Shown: positions 48,297 through 59,707 of the stretch, piece by piece
Numbering within the stretch: the first letter of the stretch is position 1
Layout: each line of letters starts with the position of its first letter
Assembly: GCA_026120035.1 (NCBI GenBank)
Contig: JALRME010000016.1
Location: 682,001-746,000, forward strand
Origin: Coleophoma eucalyptorum
Taxonomy: Eukaryota; Ascomycota; Leotiomycetes; Helotiales; Dermateaceae
Direction: 5' to 3'
DNA: 64,000 nucleotides
Made by a program: the position numbers and the translations under genes
The notes under the pieces: generated by a model
What the model saw: only the letters and a program-made list of their open reading frames with translations
What the model was told of the DNA's origin: nothing
The model's database searches: none

Positions 48297-51200
48297 TTAG
48301 GGAGGACCACCACCATTGATATAATCCCGATTCTCAATCGTCACACTCTTTGTCATATGATTGACCTTGTAAACACCCACCAAGCGAGCCGCGAGCTCGA
48401 ACATGTTGTTACGCAAGGAGATAACAATAAATTGTGCGTTCTTGGTTCGTTCCTTGATGTAGCTTGCAACAATTGAGACCTAGCAGCAAATTAGTTAGTA
48501 GCTGTAACCTAAAGTAAAAAAGAGGAGGTTGATCAATGCTCAGCCACACTCAGCCACACTCAGCCACAACAGCAAAAATGCAAAAACATACAGCAGTAGG
48601 TATTCGCTGGTGGTCACCCACCCAACTACTAATCTACCGATCTGAGGCTTGTGTATGGCAGAGCGGACGGGATGCCCAATTCTCCTCAGTCTATGGTCGT
48701 ATGTGACAGAAACATTTCTATCGCATACTATATAGCAAAGACTTGAACGTCTTCTTGCAGACGCCCACCAGGTCTTAAGTGGTGTAGATAAACTTTGTAT
48801 TGAGATTGACTTACGTTTCTGAAATCCAATGCAGCATCAATTTCGTCCATAACATATAAAGGTGTCGGCTTGTAGTGGTGCAAAGCAAAAACCAATGCCA
48901 AACTGCTCAAAGTCTTCTCTCCACCAGACAAGTTGGAAATGTTCTTCCAAGATTTCTTCGGTGGCATGACACTGAACAGGATACCTTCTGAGAAGGGATC
49001 CAGAGAATCAACAAGCTCAAGCTCAGCGTTTCCTCCCATGGTAATCATCTGGTACATTTCTTTGAGACGCAGAGAGATTGTGCTGAATCCTTCCATGAAG
49101 CCTTCAAGACGGAGACGACGAAGGTCATCGCACCGTTTCTTAGCTGAGTCACGCTGAGCTACTGCTTCTTGGAGATCAGCATTTCTGGCTGCATGCTCTT
49201 CAACTCGTCGGCGATATTCTGCAAGAACGCCGAGCTCGACATTAACATTCTGCGTCTTCTCCTCTAGAGCAGCAATCTCGCTCTTCAAAGAGTCTTTACT
49301 CATGTCTGCAAGCTCGTCTTTGGTGAAGGTTGGCAGTAATTGCGGTTCAAGTTCCTCTCCCAAGTCGCTGACATTTTGGAGCGAAAGCTTGCTCAATTTC
49401 TCGTTCCAGTATCGAAGGCGCTTCTGGTTCTCAGCTAGCACCTTCTGGTTCTCTTCAAGCTTGTTTCGCATCTCAATTTCAATTGCTCGGGTCTCGTTCA
49501 GCTCAGCTGTCTTCTCCTCCAATTCAGCCTTGAGGGAGTTGAGATCCTTCTTCTTGTCCTTCAAAGCCTCGTTGGCTTCGTCAACCCGTGCTTGGGAACC
49601 CTCCCTGTCAGAGCTCTGGCTTTGGACCTCTGCCTCAAGTTTTTCAAGGTCGGAGATTGCGGTCTGTAGCTCTCTGGTAGCTTTGGCGTGGTCCTTTTCG
49701 TGCTTAGTCTTCTGCTTTTCTGCCTTGGCTTTGGAGACCTCTGCCTTTGAAATGGTCTCGTTAAGGTTGTCGATCTCATGCCTTAAAGCATCGACCTTGG
49801 ACTTTTGTTGCCGCAGCTTGTCGCCACCAACTTCCATGATCATGTCTTGCAATGCTTTAATTTCCTGCTCCACACTTGCTGTCTCTCCACGGAGCTTTTC
49901 AATCTCTTTGTTGAGTTTGGCGATGTCCTTCTCGAGGGCGGAAACTCTGTTGTCATCTGTCTTGGAAGGCTGTTGTTCTTTGCTGAGCTCCTTGATACGA
50001 CGTTGAGCATCAGCCAGGTTCTTGGCCGAGCTTTCGACCTCAAGGCCAATCTTCTGCATCTTCGTGTCCAGTCGGGGAATTTTGTCGTGGAGATCTCTTA
50101 ATCTAAACTCGAGTTCTCGCTGTGTATCCTGGAACTTCTGAAAGTCTTGCTCCAAAGCATCTCTGTCAACCTCGAGCTTAGCAACTTGTTCTTTGGATGT
50201 ATCAGCAACCATCTTTGATGACATTAGACCTTTCTTGACAGTGTTGCCACCTCCAGACATAGTACCAGACTTATCAATCAATTGGCCGTCCAAGGTGACG
50301 ACTCGCCATCTCTTTGCCCCATAGGCAATACGATTTGCTTGGGCAAGGTCGTTTGCGACAAGGGTGTTTTGAAGCGAGTGAAAGAAAGCCGGTCGGAACC
50401 TGTTATCCTTGGCTTTGATCAGGTCAAAGAGACGAGGAACATCTTCTGGTGTCTCAATAGGTGATAGATCTCTATTGCCGAGTTTGTCAAGACACATGAA
50501 GTTTCCTCGTCCGAGATTGGTCTTTCGCAAGTACTCAATGCACTGTTGACCCCCTTCCACGGTGTCTGTTACGAAGTTGTCGAGTGCACCACAAGCTGTC
50601 GAGATGGCGACGTCATACTTCTGGTCAATTGTTCCTAGATTACCCAAACGTCCATGGAATCCTTCGATACGACCAGACTCCTTCAATCTCATTAGTCCTG
50701 TGAGGACGTTTCCTTGTGTTTGCGTATTGGAGAGACTGGCACGAGCTTCATCTGCCTTCTGACGAGCACCAGATAACCGAGAGCGGATCTGGGGTTCTTT
50801 CTGAAGCAAGCTCTCAAGTTCTGCTTGAACTCGGACAGACTCCTTTTCAAGCTTCTTCCTCTCGGCTTTACACTCCTCCAGTTCTGCCAACTTTGCTTCT
50901 CGACCTTCTTCGATGGCAACAAGTTTTGCTTCAGTCTCTTCCCGGGCAATAGCCCCTGCATTTGCCTTTTCGTGTAGAATAGCAAGCTCACTCTCTGCAA
51001 CTGCGATTGCCGACTGTTTCTGGTTTATTTTCTCGTTCCATGGTTCCAGACTCTTCTGTTTAGCTGCAATTTGGTCGGAAAATGCCTGGGTTTTCCCCTT
51101 CAAGCTCTCTCGGATGGCAGATAGTTCCTGCTCCTCGGATATCATCCTTTCTTCCATGACAGCGATTTCACGTGCAGCTTGCTCGATTTCTTCACCACAA

Positions 51201-52921
51201 TCCTCAATTGTAGCTGCGGCATCTGCAGCTGCATTTTCGGAAGAGGCAATCGTTTTCTCCAGCTTTTTCTGCTTGCCAGTCAAAAACTTCCGCTTCTCCT
51301 CAAATTTGACGTGCTCTTGTTCGAAGTTGGCCATTTCCTTAAGTATAGCTTCAGTCTGCTTGTGAAGAGCCTCATACTCTTTTTGCCCTTTCTTGTATTG
51401 TTTATCTAACTGCTTGATGCCATCCTCGTTGCCTTGGTGTTTCTCCATCTCGGCATTGAGCTGCTCTTGCATCTGATTGATGGCCTCTTCTGTGACGTTG
51501 AGATTGTCGCCGCACTCATCGGTATATATTTGATACAACGCACATTGCTTCATGGCCAATTCGTTCTCGTCCTTGATGTAAGCTAATGCCGTGTTCTTTT
51601 TGTCTTCCAAGCTATTCTTTTCCTTCTCAACATGCTGAACTCGGCCGCTCTTCTCCACGCAGACTTCATTCAAAGTCTCGACTTCTGCAGCTGATTCTTC
51701 GATAGGTGTCTTGTACTTGGAAGTACCGATGATATCTTCAAGATATTCTAGGAGACCATCGTCATGCTCATTGGCAGCCTTCGGTTTCATCTGGGCAATC
51801 GATTCGACTTCACCTTGGAGGATAAGAAATCGCTTGTGATCCAGATCAATTCCCTTATCTTTTAAGAAAGTTGTAATGACTGTGAAATTGGACTCTTTGC
51901 CGTTCATGTAGTACTTGCTTGAGTTGTTTTTGAAAGCTCTTCGAGAAACGACCAAATCTGAGCCTGGGATGATTTCTGGTGGCCCAGTTGGCTAAGAGTC
52001 TAATTAGCAACGAGCAGTGACCATGAGCTGTTGGTGTCTTACCTGATCCATGACTTCCTGGAAGTGTACAGCCACCTCGCAATGATCAAGGTTTGGAAAA
52101 GCTGCAGAATTGTGAATTAGAGCAGAAATTTTACCTTGTCTCATTTTGCTTGCTCTGAAACCAAAGACAAATAACAGAGAATCAATGACGTTTGATTTCC
52201 CTGAGCCATTGGGTCCAACTACAGAAGAGAATGATGCGTGAAATGGTCCAACTTCCTGACGACCAGCATAACTCTTAAAGTTTGTGAGGATGAGATAAGT
52301 GATGACCATCCTTGATTTTGGGCCAGTCTCTTCAACCACGGGAGCTGCCATGGATCTTGACTTCAGCACAATATCCATAGGTCTTTCAAGCACGGTATCC
52401 AATGGATTGATTGGCTTAACAGCCACTGTTTGTTCGCTGCTAGCAGTGCTTGGGCGGCTATTGTGTGTTTTTGTGATATCGGCCAGAGGCGTTCCATGAT
52501 ATTGAGAAGGCTCAGGAGACTCTGAGGACTGTGGGGTTGGCAATGGTGGGCCCTGATCTGGTGTTATAGACTTTCGGGGTCCTCGTGAAGGAGCGCTCTT
52601 CCTCTTCCGTGGTATTATTTTCTTTTGGGAAGGTTCTGGTGCTGGTGTTGCTGTTTCTTCAGGGTCAAAGATTTCCGAAGGCTCAATGTTCTCCTTCTTA
52701 ATACGAACAGAGCCTCTAGGAGTTGGTGCGACTGAATTTGATGTCTTCCTTCTGGAAGCTGGTGCTTTGCGAGGACTGCGTTGCTTGGGTGGTGCTGGTG
52801 TGAAATCTTCCCCGCTGTCCTCTTGAACCTTGGATTGCATATTCTCATCTTCGTCTGAGGATTCCACAATGACCTTGCGGCGTGCAGCCCCCCGTCGGGG
52901 TCGCACAGGAGTTTCGGACAT
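48297..52921 (-). CDS. SMC4: Condensin subunit SMC4 (ATPase)
   Basis: Core ATPase of condensin, pairing with SMC2 to compact mitotic chromosomes. Exons 52921-52043, 51991-48815 and 48479-48297 give 1,412 residues. Basic/acidic N-terminal tail of about 200 residues, then LILTNFKSYAGRQEVGPFHA, Walker A GPNGSGKSN, two long coiled coils around a hinge (RIEGFHGRLGNLGTIDQKYD; TLDGQLIDKSGTMSGGGN), the ABC signature LSGGEKTLSSLALVFALH and Walker B PLYVMDEIDAALDFRN. The last exon restores the C-terminal lobe (VSIVASYIKERTKNAQFIVI, ending YINGGGPP). The final intron (48814-48480, 335 nt) is far longer than others here because it houses a 5S rRNA gene. Reading past the donor gives an unrelated short tail. 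Confidence 0.97.
48539..48568. repeat. Three tandem copies of a 10-base unit
   Basis: The unit CTCAGCCACA occurs three times head to tail, perfectly, inside the last SMC4 intron and just past the 3' end of the nested 5S rRNA gene. Probably simple tandem duplication. Confidence 0.85.
48582..48586 (-). terminator. RNA polymerase III oligo-T terminator of the 5S rRNA gene
   Basis: On the minus strand the mature 5S end (GTATGT) runs directly into TTTTT, the usual Pol III stop. The first T overlaps the last base of the RNA as I place it. Confidence 0.8.
48586..48704 (-). rRNA. 5S ribosomal RNA, nested in the last intron of SMC4
   Basis: A 119-base gene on the same strand as SMC4. It begins ACATACGACCATAG and contains the conserved GGGTGGGTGACCACCAGCGA block and CATCCCGTCCGCTC, as in Neurospora and Aspergillus 5S. 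Helix I closes (ACATAC with GTATGT). Where it differs from the Neurospora sequence I remember, both partners change together: CTGAGG pairs with CCTCAG, and GGTA pairs with TACC. Such compensatory changes argue for a functional gene, not a pseudogene. Dispersed single 5S genes are normal in filamentous ascomycetes. An upstream TATA element and a downstream T run complete the unit. Confidence 0.95.
48728..48734 (-). promoter_or_regulatory. TATA-like element upstream of the nested 5S rRNA gene
   Basis: TATATAG on the minus strand, 24-30 bases upstream of the 5S start. Neurospora 5S genes need a TATA element at about this distance in addition to internal promoter boxes. Position and sequence are seen; function is inferred. 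Confidence 0.6.
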
Positions 52922-53525
52922 CTTGGTGTTCGAGAAAAAATCGTGAATAGTCGAAGATCTGATTGAGATTGCGACTATGCAGCGTGCGCAATATAATGAA
53001 CGCGCCTAGTATGTCGATTACCGTGGAGATCAAAGAAAATGTACCTGTTATATGACTAGAAAGAGAGACCTGCTACTAGAAACGCGTAGTCGTACTTCTG
53101 TATGGAGTTGGCGTAAGATGTTTGTCGACTTTGGAGCTGTTGTTGCAATGTTTACGGAGTATGTTTACTTTCGAAGAGATCCACGATTTGAAAAACAGTC
53201 GGCTAAGCGATAAGGCTGCCGATAAGCCTCACAACAAAAGTCAATCTGGATGCGACAATGGAAGTTCTGCCACACTCATATGGAATCTTGTTTAGGTAGT
53301 AGCATGAATTATTAGTGAATGAATAAACGGGCTTGCCATAGAGGCAACCTGTAATCACTTTTCAAGTCAAGCGCGGTGTAAACTAAGGTAGGTACTTCGC
53401 GAAGGCATCTGGACAGAAAAAGGCGGGCGGCCGCGAACTCTTTCTTGTGCCTGACTTCGCGATTGTCTTGGCTAAGCTTCTTTGAGGGTCTCTCCATCCT
53501 CGATAACCTCTTCTCAAAACGCACC
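52922..53525. promoter_or_regulatory. Divergent promoter region of SMC4 and the ELYS-domain gene
   Basis: 604 bases between two divergent starts. No specific cell-cycle motif could be assigned with confidence. Confidence 0.5.
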
Positions 53526-54589
53526 ATGTACTCCTACCAGAGCTTCGATGATGTATTTGGATTTGATCTCAAATGCGCTTATGACGACCAAGCCGTTCAC
53601 GATATTGAGGCCTGTCGGAAGAAGCTGGAAGGATTGTTCATAGACAAGGTCCTGAAGTTGATGGGCATCAAGCGTAGTAAGTTGCGTTGCAGAAACTCTC
53701 AACCTAACAGACCCTTCTCTGACCGCTAATAGTTACGAAAATCTACCCTCCTAAGACCAATGGCGACCTCCGGAATCTGCACAAGGCGATCGTCGACAGT
53801 ACCGGGGCAGACCACCACAAAATCTCTGTCCTTTATTACATTCTGCTGGATTTGGATGCGCCAACGGGACGAAGAGTCTACTCGTCAGCCCTGGAAAGGT
53901 ACTCGTATATGCCTCCGAAATATTCAATTTATATGAAAGGGTTGTGGCACATGGATAGATTTGAATTTGACGTATGCATCCTTGTTTTGTAGTAATACAA
54001 TACCGCATCAGGCTGACAATGTACACAGGTTGCCCTCCAATATTTGACGCATCCTTCACTCATACCGACGTTTGCAGATGAGATCCTGGAGGCCCTTGTC
54101 CGACATGCTAAGAATGGAGATCTTAGTCTACCGCTGGCTTATTATCATACAGTACAACCAGCACTGGCGAGCCGGTCAGCTTTGGAGAGCTTATTTTCAT
54201 CAATTGCAAGGAACAGCGTCACAGAGGCTTTCTATTTCACGAGATCCCAGCCAGAATATGCCCGGAAGCACATGTTGCAAATTCTGATCGCGCTGGTAGT
54301 AAACAATTCTTCACAGAAGACAATAGCTAGTCGGAGCATGGAGTTAATCAACCTGCCGTTTTCCGCTGAGGAGGAAGAATGGTTTGAGAAATACTTGCTT
54401 GAAGGCGAGGGCCGTCTATTGAAAAAAGGGAAGGATACATTAATGATGAGAAAGATTGGAACAGGCAAATTTAATGAAGCTCTCTCCGTCGAGGGGGTCA
54501 GCGGTCGAACACATGCTGGACTCGGATGGAATGTTATTGCAGCAGGAATTCAGGATGGTCTTGGCCCAAGGATGGAGCCTTTGAAGTGA
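53526..54589 (+). CDS. ELYS-domain nuclear pore complex assembly protein
   Basis: Fungal relative of ELYS (S. pombe Ely5, A. nidulans ElyS), which associates with the Nup84/Nup107 outer-ring complex. Three exons, 53526-53676, 53733-53971 and 54029-54589, give 316 residues, the usual length for the short fungal form. The start (MYSYQSFDDVFGFD) and the helical core fit the family: YPPKTNGDLRNLHKAIVDS, LERYSYMPPKYSIYMKGLWH, FDVALQYLTHPSLIPTFADE at the second splice, and TEAFYFTRSQPEYARKHMLQ. For exon 1 the GTAAGT donor at 53677 keeps the frame; the nearer GTAGTA does not. The gene is followed by NUP42 in the same direction, about 620 bases away. Confidence 0.87.
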
Positions 54590-55213
54590 TCATGGCAGGA
54601 CTTTGAAGAAAAGGTATAGCGAAAGGAGTTTATGGTGCAGGCAGGTAATACCAGGGTAGTAAAGAACGAAATTGGCTTAGTATTGTGAGGTTGCTATTGT
54701 TGAAAATGTCTTTGTGACCTTTATTCGTTGGTTCATAAATCTCCACCAGGCATAACTTATGGGCTACTCGAATTCTATCAAGGGGCAGTGACACAGGCTT
54801 TACCCCCAAGTAGATTTAATTGTTAGACCGAGTTTCTTTGTTTAATCTATTATTGAAGTGTGAAAATAGCAGGGCCTTAAACTACACACAGGTTTAATGG
54901 TCAAGTCGATGTAAAGAAGGGCAATGGTCCATTAATTCTGACACCCAGTACCTGATTCTCCAAAAACTCAACCACGACAGAAACGCGCTCGCGTCACCCG
55001 CAAAACTTTAGACCTCACGATCACTGCACCTCAAGAATTGTTCGCCACCACAATTTGTTGCCATTCTATGTCTGCTGTGCACGCCGTACTTGGGGATTAC
55101 CTCTCCATGCAGCGATTGGCAATAGTACTGGACTGAGTGGAGTGTACCATGTGCGCTAGCAGGCCTCTTCATCGACTCGACAATCCAGCCGTCCCTCGAG
55201 GACTCTGCCCATA
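54590..55213. other. Intergenic between the ELYS-domain gene and NUP42
   Basis: About 620 bases between two plus-strand genes. No supported gene; chance minus-strand frames (55008-55505 and 55156-55359) mostly run antisense to the start of NUP42. Confidence 0.5.
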
Positions 55214-57417
55214 ATGCCCCCAGTATGCAAGTTTTGGCAGCAAGGCAATTGTAAATTTGGAAGTAAGGAAACCCTTGAGGCTGCGATCGATCTGAAGCTA
55301 ATTTTGAACACAGACAACTGCAAATTCGAGCATCCCGGCGCCGGCCAGCAAAATGGCAATCGATTCGCAGCTCTCGATCACTACAGCCCCAACGATAGAA
55401 ATCATGGGTATCAGGGTGGAGGGCGAGGTAACAATAACTTTTCACAAGGCCGAGGTGAGTGTGCTCTAACTGGAAGTGGTTGAGGACTACGTTGACATTC
55501 ATCAAGCTCCGGCTACAGGTCCAGCGACAAAACCATACCGATTGGACAAAGATGCTATTGTAGTAGATCTCTCATCAGAGCGCCCGCAATGGATTCTTTC
55601 TGCATATGGTCCAGGTTACCAAGCGCCAGAACAGTTGTTTGGTGGCCCCCTCAGAGAGCAAAGCTTTGAAGAAATGCGACTTCTTCATTATATAGGTCAA
55701 GCAGCGGGCAATCCACAGCAAGCCGTATGTCAAGACATTCAACTTCGTTATTTTCTGCTAACCTCACTAGGTACAAGATGCACAGAATTTGGTGATCGCA
55801 GCGGAGCAACAAATGCAACAAGCTCTCAATGATCCTGAAGGTGCTATAAGTTATGTTCTTAGTAGCGAGAACAAGCATCCAAACCGACTAGATGTTGTGA
55901 GGGAAAGTACAGCATCAAGTTCAGGAGGAGCAGCGAACCCATCACCTTTTGGCCAACAAAATGCACCGGCAACCAATGGCTTTGGTGCTCCAAGTCAACC
56001 TTCGACAAGTGCATTTGGTGCTCCGTCGCAACCATCAAGTGCTTTTGGGGCTTCTAGTCAATCAAACTCGGCCTTTGGAGCACCAGGAGCAGGAGCAGGA
56101 GCTTTTGGACAACCGTCATCTCTGGGACAGAAACCAAATGCTTTTGGAGCACCTTCCCAGTCAGCATTTGGCGCACCATCTCAATTGGGGAATACTGGAG
56201 CATTTGGCCAACCATCAGCTTTGGGACAAAAGTCCAGTCCATTTGGAGCTTCAAGTGCGCCAGCAACAGGTGCTTTTGGTCAACCTTCAGCTCTTGGTTC
56301 AAAGCCAAACCCTTTTGGTGCCTCAAATGTTCCCTCTACAAACGCTCCTTTCTCTTCCTTTGCTGGCACTGGTGCTTTCGGGCAACCTGCACAGCCAGCT
56401 AATCCAAACCCATTCGGAGCTTCATCACAACCAACTGCTTCGGCATTTGGCCAGCCATCACAAGCAGCAGCATCAAACCCTTTCGGTGCTCCCTCACAAC
56501 CGGTCTCTTCTGCCTTTGGCCAACCGTCACAGCCAGCTCAAGGGAATCCCTTTGGTGCTCCGTCACAGCCTTCGGCTTTTGGTCAGCCATCTCAACCTAC
56601 ACAGTCCAATCCATTCGGTCAACCATCACAACCTGCGCAATCAAATACCTTCGGTCAACCATCACAGCCTGTGCAGTCAAATACCTTCGGTCAACCATCA
56701 CAGCCTGCGCAATCGAATGCTTTCAGTCAACCATCACAACCTGCGCAATCGAATGCTTTCGGCCAACCATCACAGCCTACACAATCAAATACTTTCGGCC
56801 AAACCACACAGCCGCCAACCACAAATCCTAATCCATTTTCCTCGCAACAATCAAACGCATTTGGTGCAGTATCACAGCCAGCCGCTGCGAATCCATTCGG
56901 GGCAGCTTCCCCAGCACCCACTCCAGCTTTTGGTGCACCATCATTAGGCACTACAGCTGGAACCTTTGGCCAAACTCCAGCGCCGGCGTTCGGACAAAAT
57001 CCTTTTGGTTCGCCCACACAACATGCAGGAGCTGCACGAGGGCAGTCAATGCAAGTGGAGTCGATGGCCAATGGCAATTCAGGCCCATCACCATATGCAC
57101 CAAACGCATCACTGCAACATCCACCGCTCTCAAGCTACGCGAGCAAGGATGGAACTGGCAGATTGGTCATGTTTAAAGGAAAGCCGGTCAGATATAAAGA
57201 CAATCAGGCAGGCACCTTGTCGAGAGATGGAAGCTGGCAAAAGATCTGGTTTCCCGACGGACCACCACCTTATTACCAAGATACCGAGAAGGAAGATTCG
57301 GCTTACGATGACACCACCAAACAGGTTTATTTACAGATGAGACAGACCGGGGTATTCCAAGGTGGCATGATGCCTATGGTTCCACCGAAGAGAGAATGGT
57401 GCTTGTGGGATTTTTAA
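55214..57417 (+). CDS. NUP42: FG-repeat nucleoporin NUP42 with CCCH zinc finger
   Basis: Cytoplasmic-face nucleoporin; in yeast Nup42 aids mRNA export with Gle1 and Dbp5. Four exons, 55214-55262, 55314-55454, 55519-55724 and 55771-57417, give 680 residues. The CCCH finger at residues 5-23 spans the first intron (CKFWQQGNCKFG/NNCKFEH; C-x7-C-x5-C-x3-H). A conserved segment follows (DLSSERPQWILSAYGPGYQA; VQDAQNLVIAAEQQM), then about 340 residues of FG repeats of GAPSQPS and FGQPSQPAQS types, and a C-terminal GLE1-binding-like end (GRLVMFKGKPVRYKDNQAGT, WQKIWFPDGPPPYYQ). The exon 3 acceptor is taken at CTACAG (55518); an AAG at 55506 is also in frame and would add four residues. Confidence 0.9.
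56575..56810 (+). repeat. 36-base coding tandem repeat in NUP42
   Basis: Within the FG region about six consecutive 12-codon units (x-F-G-Q-P-S-Q-P-x-Q-S-N) are nearly identical at the DNA level, suggesting recent expansion by slippage or unequal exchange. One unit reads AFSQPSQP: its FG Gly codon GGT has become AGT. Confidence 0.85.
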
Positions 57418-57741
57418 CAAAGGACCAGGACGGTCATGTTTTGAGGTTGAATGGTTTCTCCAGTCAGTAGCCAAATGGAAACTACTTGCCTATCGAGAAA
57501 GAGAAGGGTAATCTTTGTTGTAACATAACAGCTAGGTAAAGGGGCAGGTCGGCACACATTGCATTGGGGAGGCGTTGTTTTTAGTAGGACAATCCAGATA
57601 TAAAACAAATGTATTGTATGGGCACATACTTTGAAACTGCAGTTCTCCACAAACCCCCCACAAACTTCAAGAATATAAGCAGGCTGTATTACTGCATCCT
57701 ATTAGGGACAATTCAATTGCCCAGTACCGTCATAACATTCT
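57418..57741. other. Convergent 3' intergenic region
   Basis: 324 bases between the ends of NUP42 (plus) and the formamidase (minus). Nothing recognised beyond expected 3' flanks. Confidence 0.5.
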
Positions 57742-59707
57742 CTACGCGCTCTTCTCTGCGAAGGTCAACCCACCACCCCAAGAGATCTCGCTATTTCCCC
57801 CACCATTTGTAACCTCACCCTCGCTAACGCCCGTTTCAAAAGCACAACTGCCCATGTCCAACTTCTTCGCCGGTCCCGAGGGTGAGATATCGAAGTCAAA
57901 GATATCCATAGGGAGGCCCAGCGTCGTGCAGGCATTTGGGATATCGACAATGCCCGCAACATGACCCTGAACGGGTGCGCACGAGAGCAAAAGATAGATC
58001 TGATAGTCCGAATAGCCAAAGCGGCGCAAATACTCGATGCAGCGCAAGATCGTCTGGCGATATGCCACCGTCACATCCATGTAGTGCTGCTTGCCATGCT
58101 GGTCGACTGAGAAGCCTTCAAAGGTCAGGTAGCGTCCCGGTCCGTAGTGTGGCTCGACGGGGCCCGGCAGATACAGGGGCGACTTCATACCCAAGTCGGC
58201 TATGCCGTTCTTCATGACCTTGAAGTTGATGGTGATGACTCCGCTCATCTCGATGGCGCCGCAGAAGGAAATCTCTCCGTCGCCTTGTGAGAAGTGTAGA
58301 TCGCCTACGCTGAACTTGGCGCCCTTGACATGTACGGGTAGGTATACCTTGGATCCGCGTGACAGGTTCTTGATGTCACAGTTTCCGCCGTGCTCAGGGC
58401 GGCCGGGGATGGTGCGTGCTCCTTCGGCGCCTACTTTGGTCTTCACATCTTCAGTGGCGCTGCCTGCATGTACATTGGTTGCGTTGGGTGGTTGAGCTAC
58501 GATGCGGTCAAGCTTGTTGGCTGAGATCAACTCGCCCTCGCGCTTATTCCACATTGCAAGGACCTCATGGGACGGTGCTAGTTTTGTTTGTTAGTTTTGG
58601 AGACGTGGAATGGGGATGTGCTGCAATGAAGTGGTCATAGAAAGTGAATTGTTTGACTCTTGACTTGACTTACCGCAGCCTAAGATTCCAGGGTGGATCA
58701 GTCCAGGGAACTTTACGTGTGGGATGTGACGAGAACTGCAGTAGATTCCCTCGAAATCCCAGATTGCTTTGGCACTGTTGAATTGTCAGTTGTGATCTGA
58801 TATGCATAATGTTGATGGTAGAGCTTTCTATTATATGTTTTTCAAATGAAGAGAATTTCCTTAACCTAGGACCACTAAGTCTCGATGTTCTCGGAATAAA
58901 CAAAGTCATAATTTATCCTTGCCGCTGGTGTAGTTGTAAATTGTTGGCTATGATAGTATTCACTTACGCGGAAGGATAGAGCTCATCTAAGAAACCACCG
59001 CCATTCTCCTTAGCAAAAACACCTGGTGATCAGTCAGTTATTGAATAGATCCATCACGGACATGCTTAAACCAACCGGTACTAGAAATAAGTTAGCAACT
59101 CGCTTTTTAAAGCTCAAGAGAGAATATAACGGAACAAAACTTACAATCCCCAAGGATGACTATACCGGACACAAATTAGCAATTCAAACTCGTCCAAGGA
59201 CCTTAAGAGCCCATGGGATAAAACTCACTCTTGATGAGGTTGCACGTCCATAATCTCGACTAGGAGAACATCGCCAGGCTCAGCGTCCTCAATTTCAAAT
59301 GGACCACTGAGGTAGTGGATCTTGGTCAGATCAACGTTCTTGACATCGTCGGCGCTGTCGTTGTTGCCTGTTAAAGTCTCGTGTCAATAAATATTGTGGA
59401 AAAAATCACCTCTGATGAACGAAAAGGAACCAACAGCAAAGACTAACCAATTTGTCCACCAGTCCAATCAACCTACAAGCACCACAATAAAAGAAAGTCA
59501 GCCATCAGAGTGCCACGTCTAAAATCCAGTCTCCTTCATAGCGGAAGGCAAAAAACATACACATTCAATCTTTACCGTCTCGCCATTTTTGATGGCGCCA
59601 GGCACAAATGGGATATCGGGGTGCCAGCGGTTGTGAAGCATAGGTTGCTCCTCGGCTGGGATATCGAGTCGCACGGGACAGATGTTTCTGATGCCCACTT
59701 TACCCAT
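57742..59707 (-). CDS. fmdS: Formamidase (FmdA/AmdA family)
   Basis: Cytosolic amidohydrolase releasing ammonia and formate from formamide, used in nitrogen scavenging and after cyanide hydration. Eight exons: 59707-59561, 59472-59448, 59367-59229, 59159-59145 (15 nt), 59080-59076 (5 nt), 59022-58968, 58774-58674, 58577-57742, giving 440 residues. Motifs: HNRWHPDIPFVPG, VDWTGGQIGNNDSADDVK across exons 2/3, GDVLLVEIMDVQPHQ, DHPWGFTGVFAKENGGGFLD across exons 3-6, AIWDFEGIYCSSRHIPHVKF, HPGILGCAPSHEV at exons 7/8, then PGRPEHGGNCDIKNL, HFSQGDGEISFCGAIEMSG, and LLLSCAPVQGHVAGIVDIPN. Both tiny exons are needed for frame and for the WGFTG motif. Nitrogen control is expected from the family, but I did not identify GATA-factor sites. 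Confidence 0.92.

Noticed and set aside
49302..50006. 234-codon plus-strand frame inside SMC4
   Set aside because: Ser-rich mirror of the coiled-coil codons on the opposite strand.
55949..56947. 332-codon plus-strand frame overlapping NUP42
   Set aside because: Shifted-frame shadow of the FG repeat (Leu/Gln/His-rich), explained by repeat periodicity.
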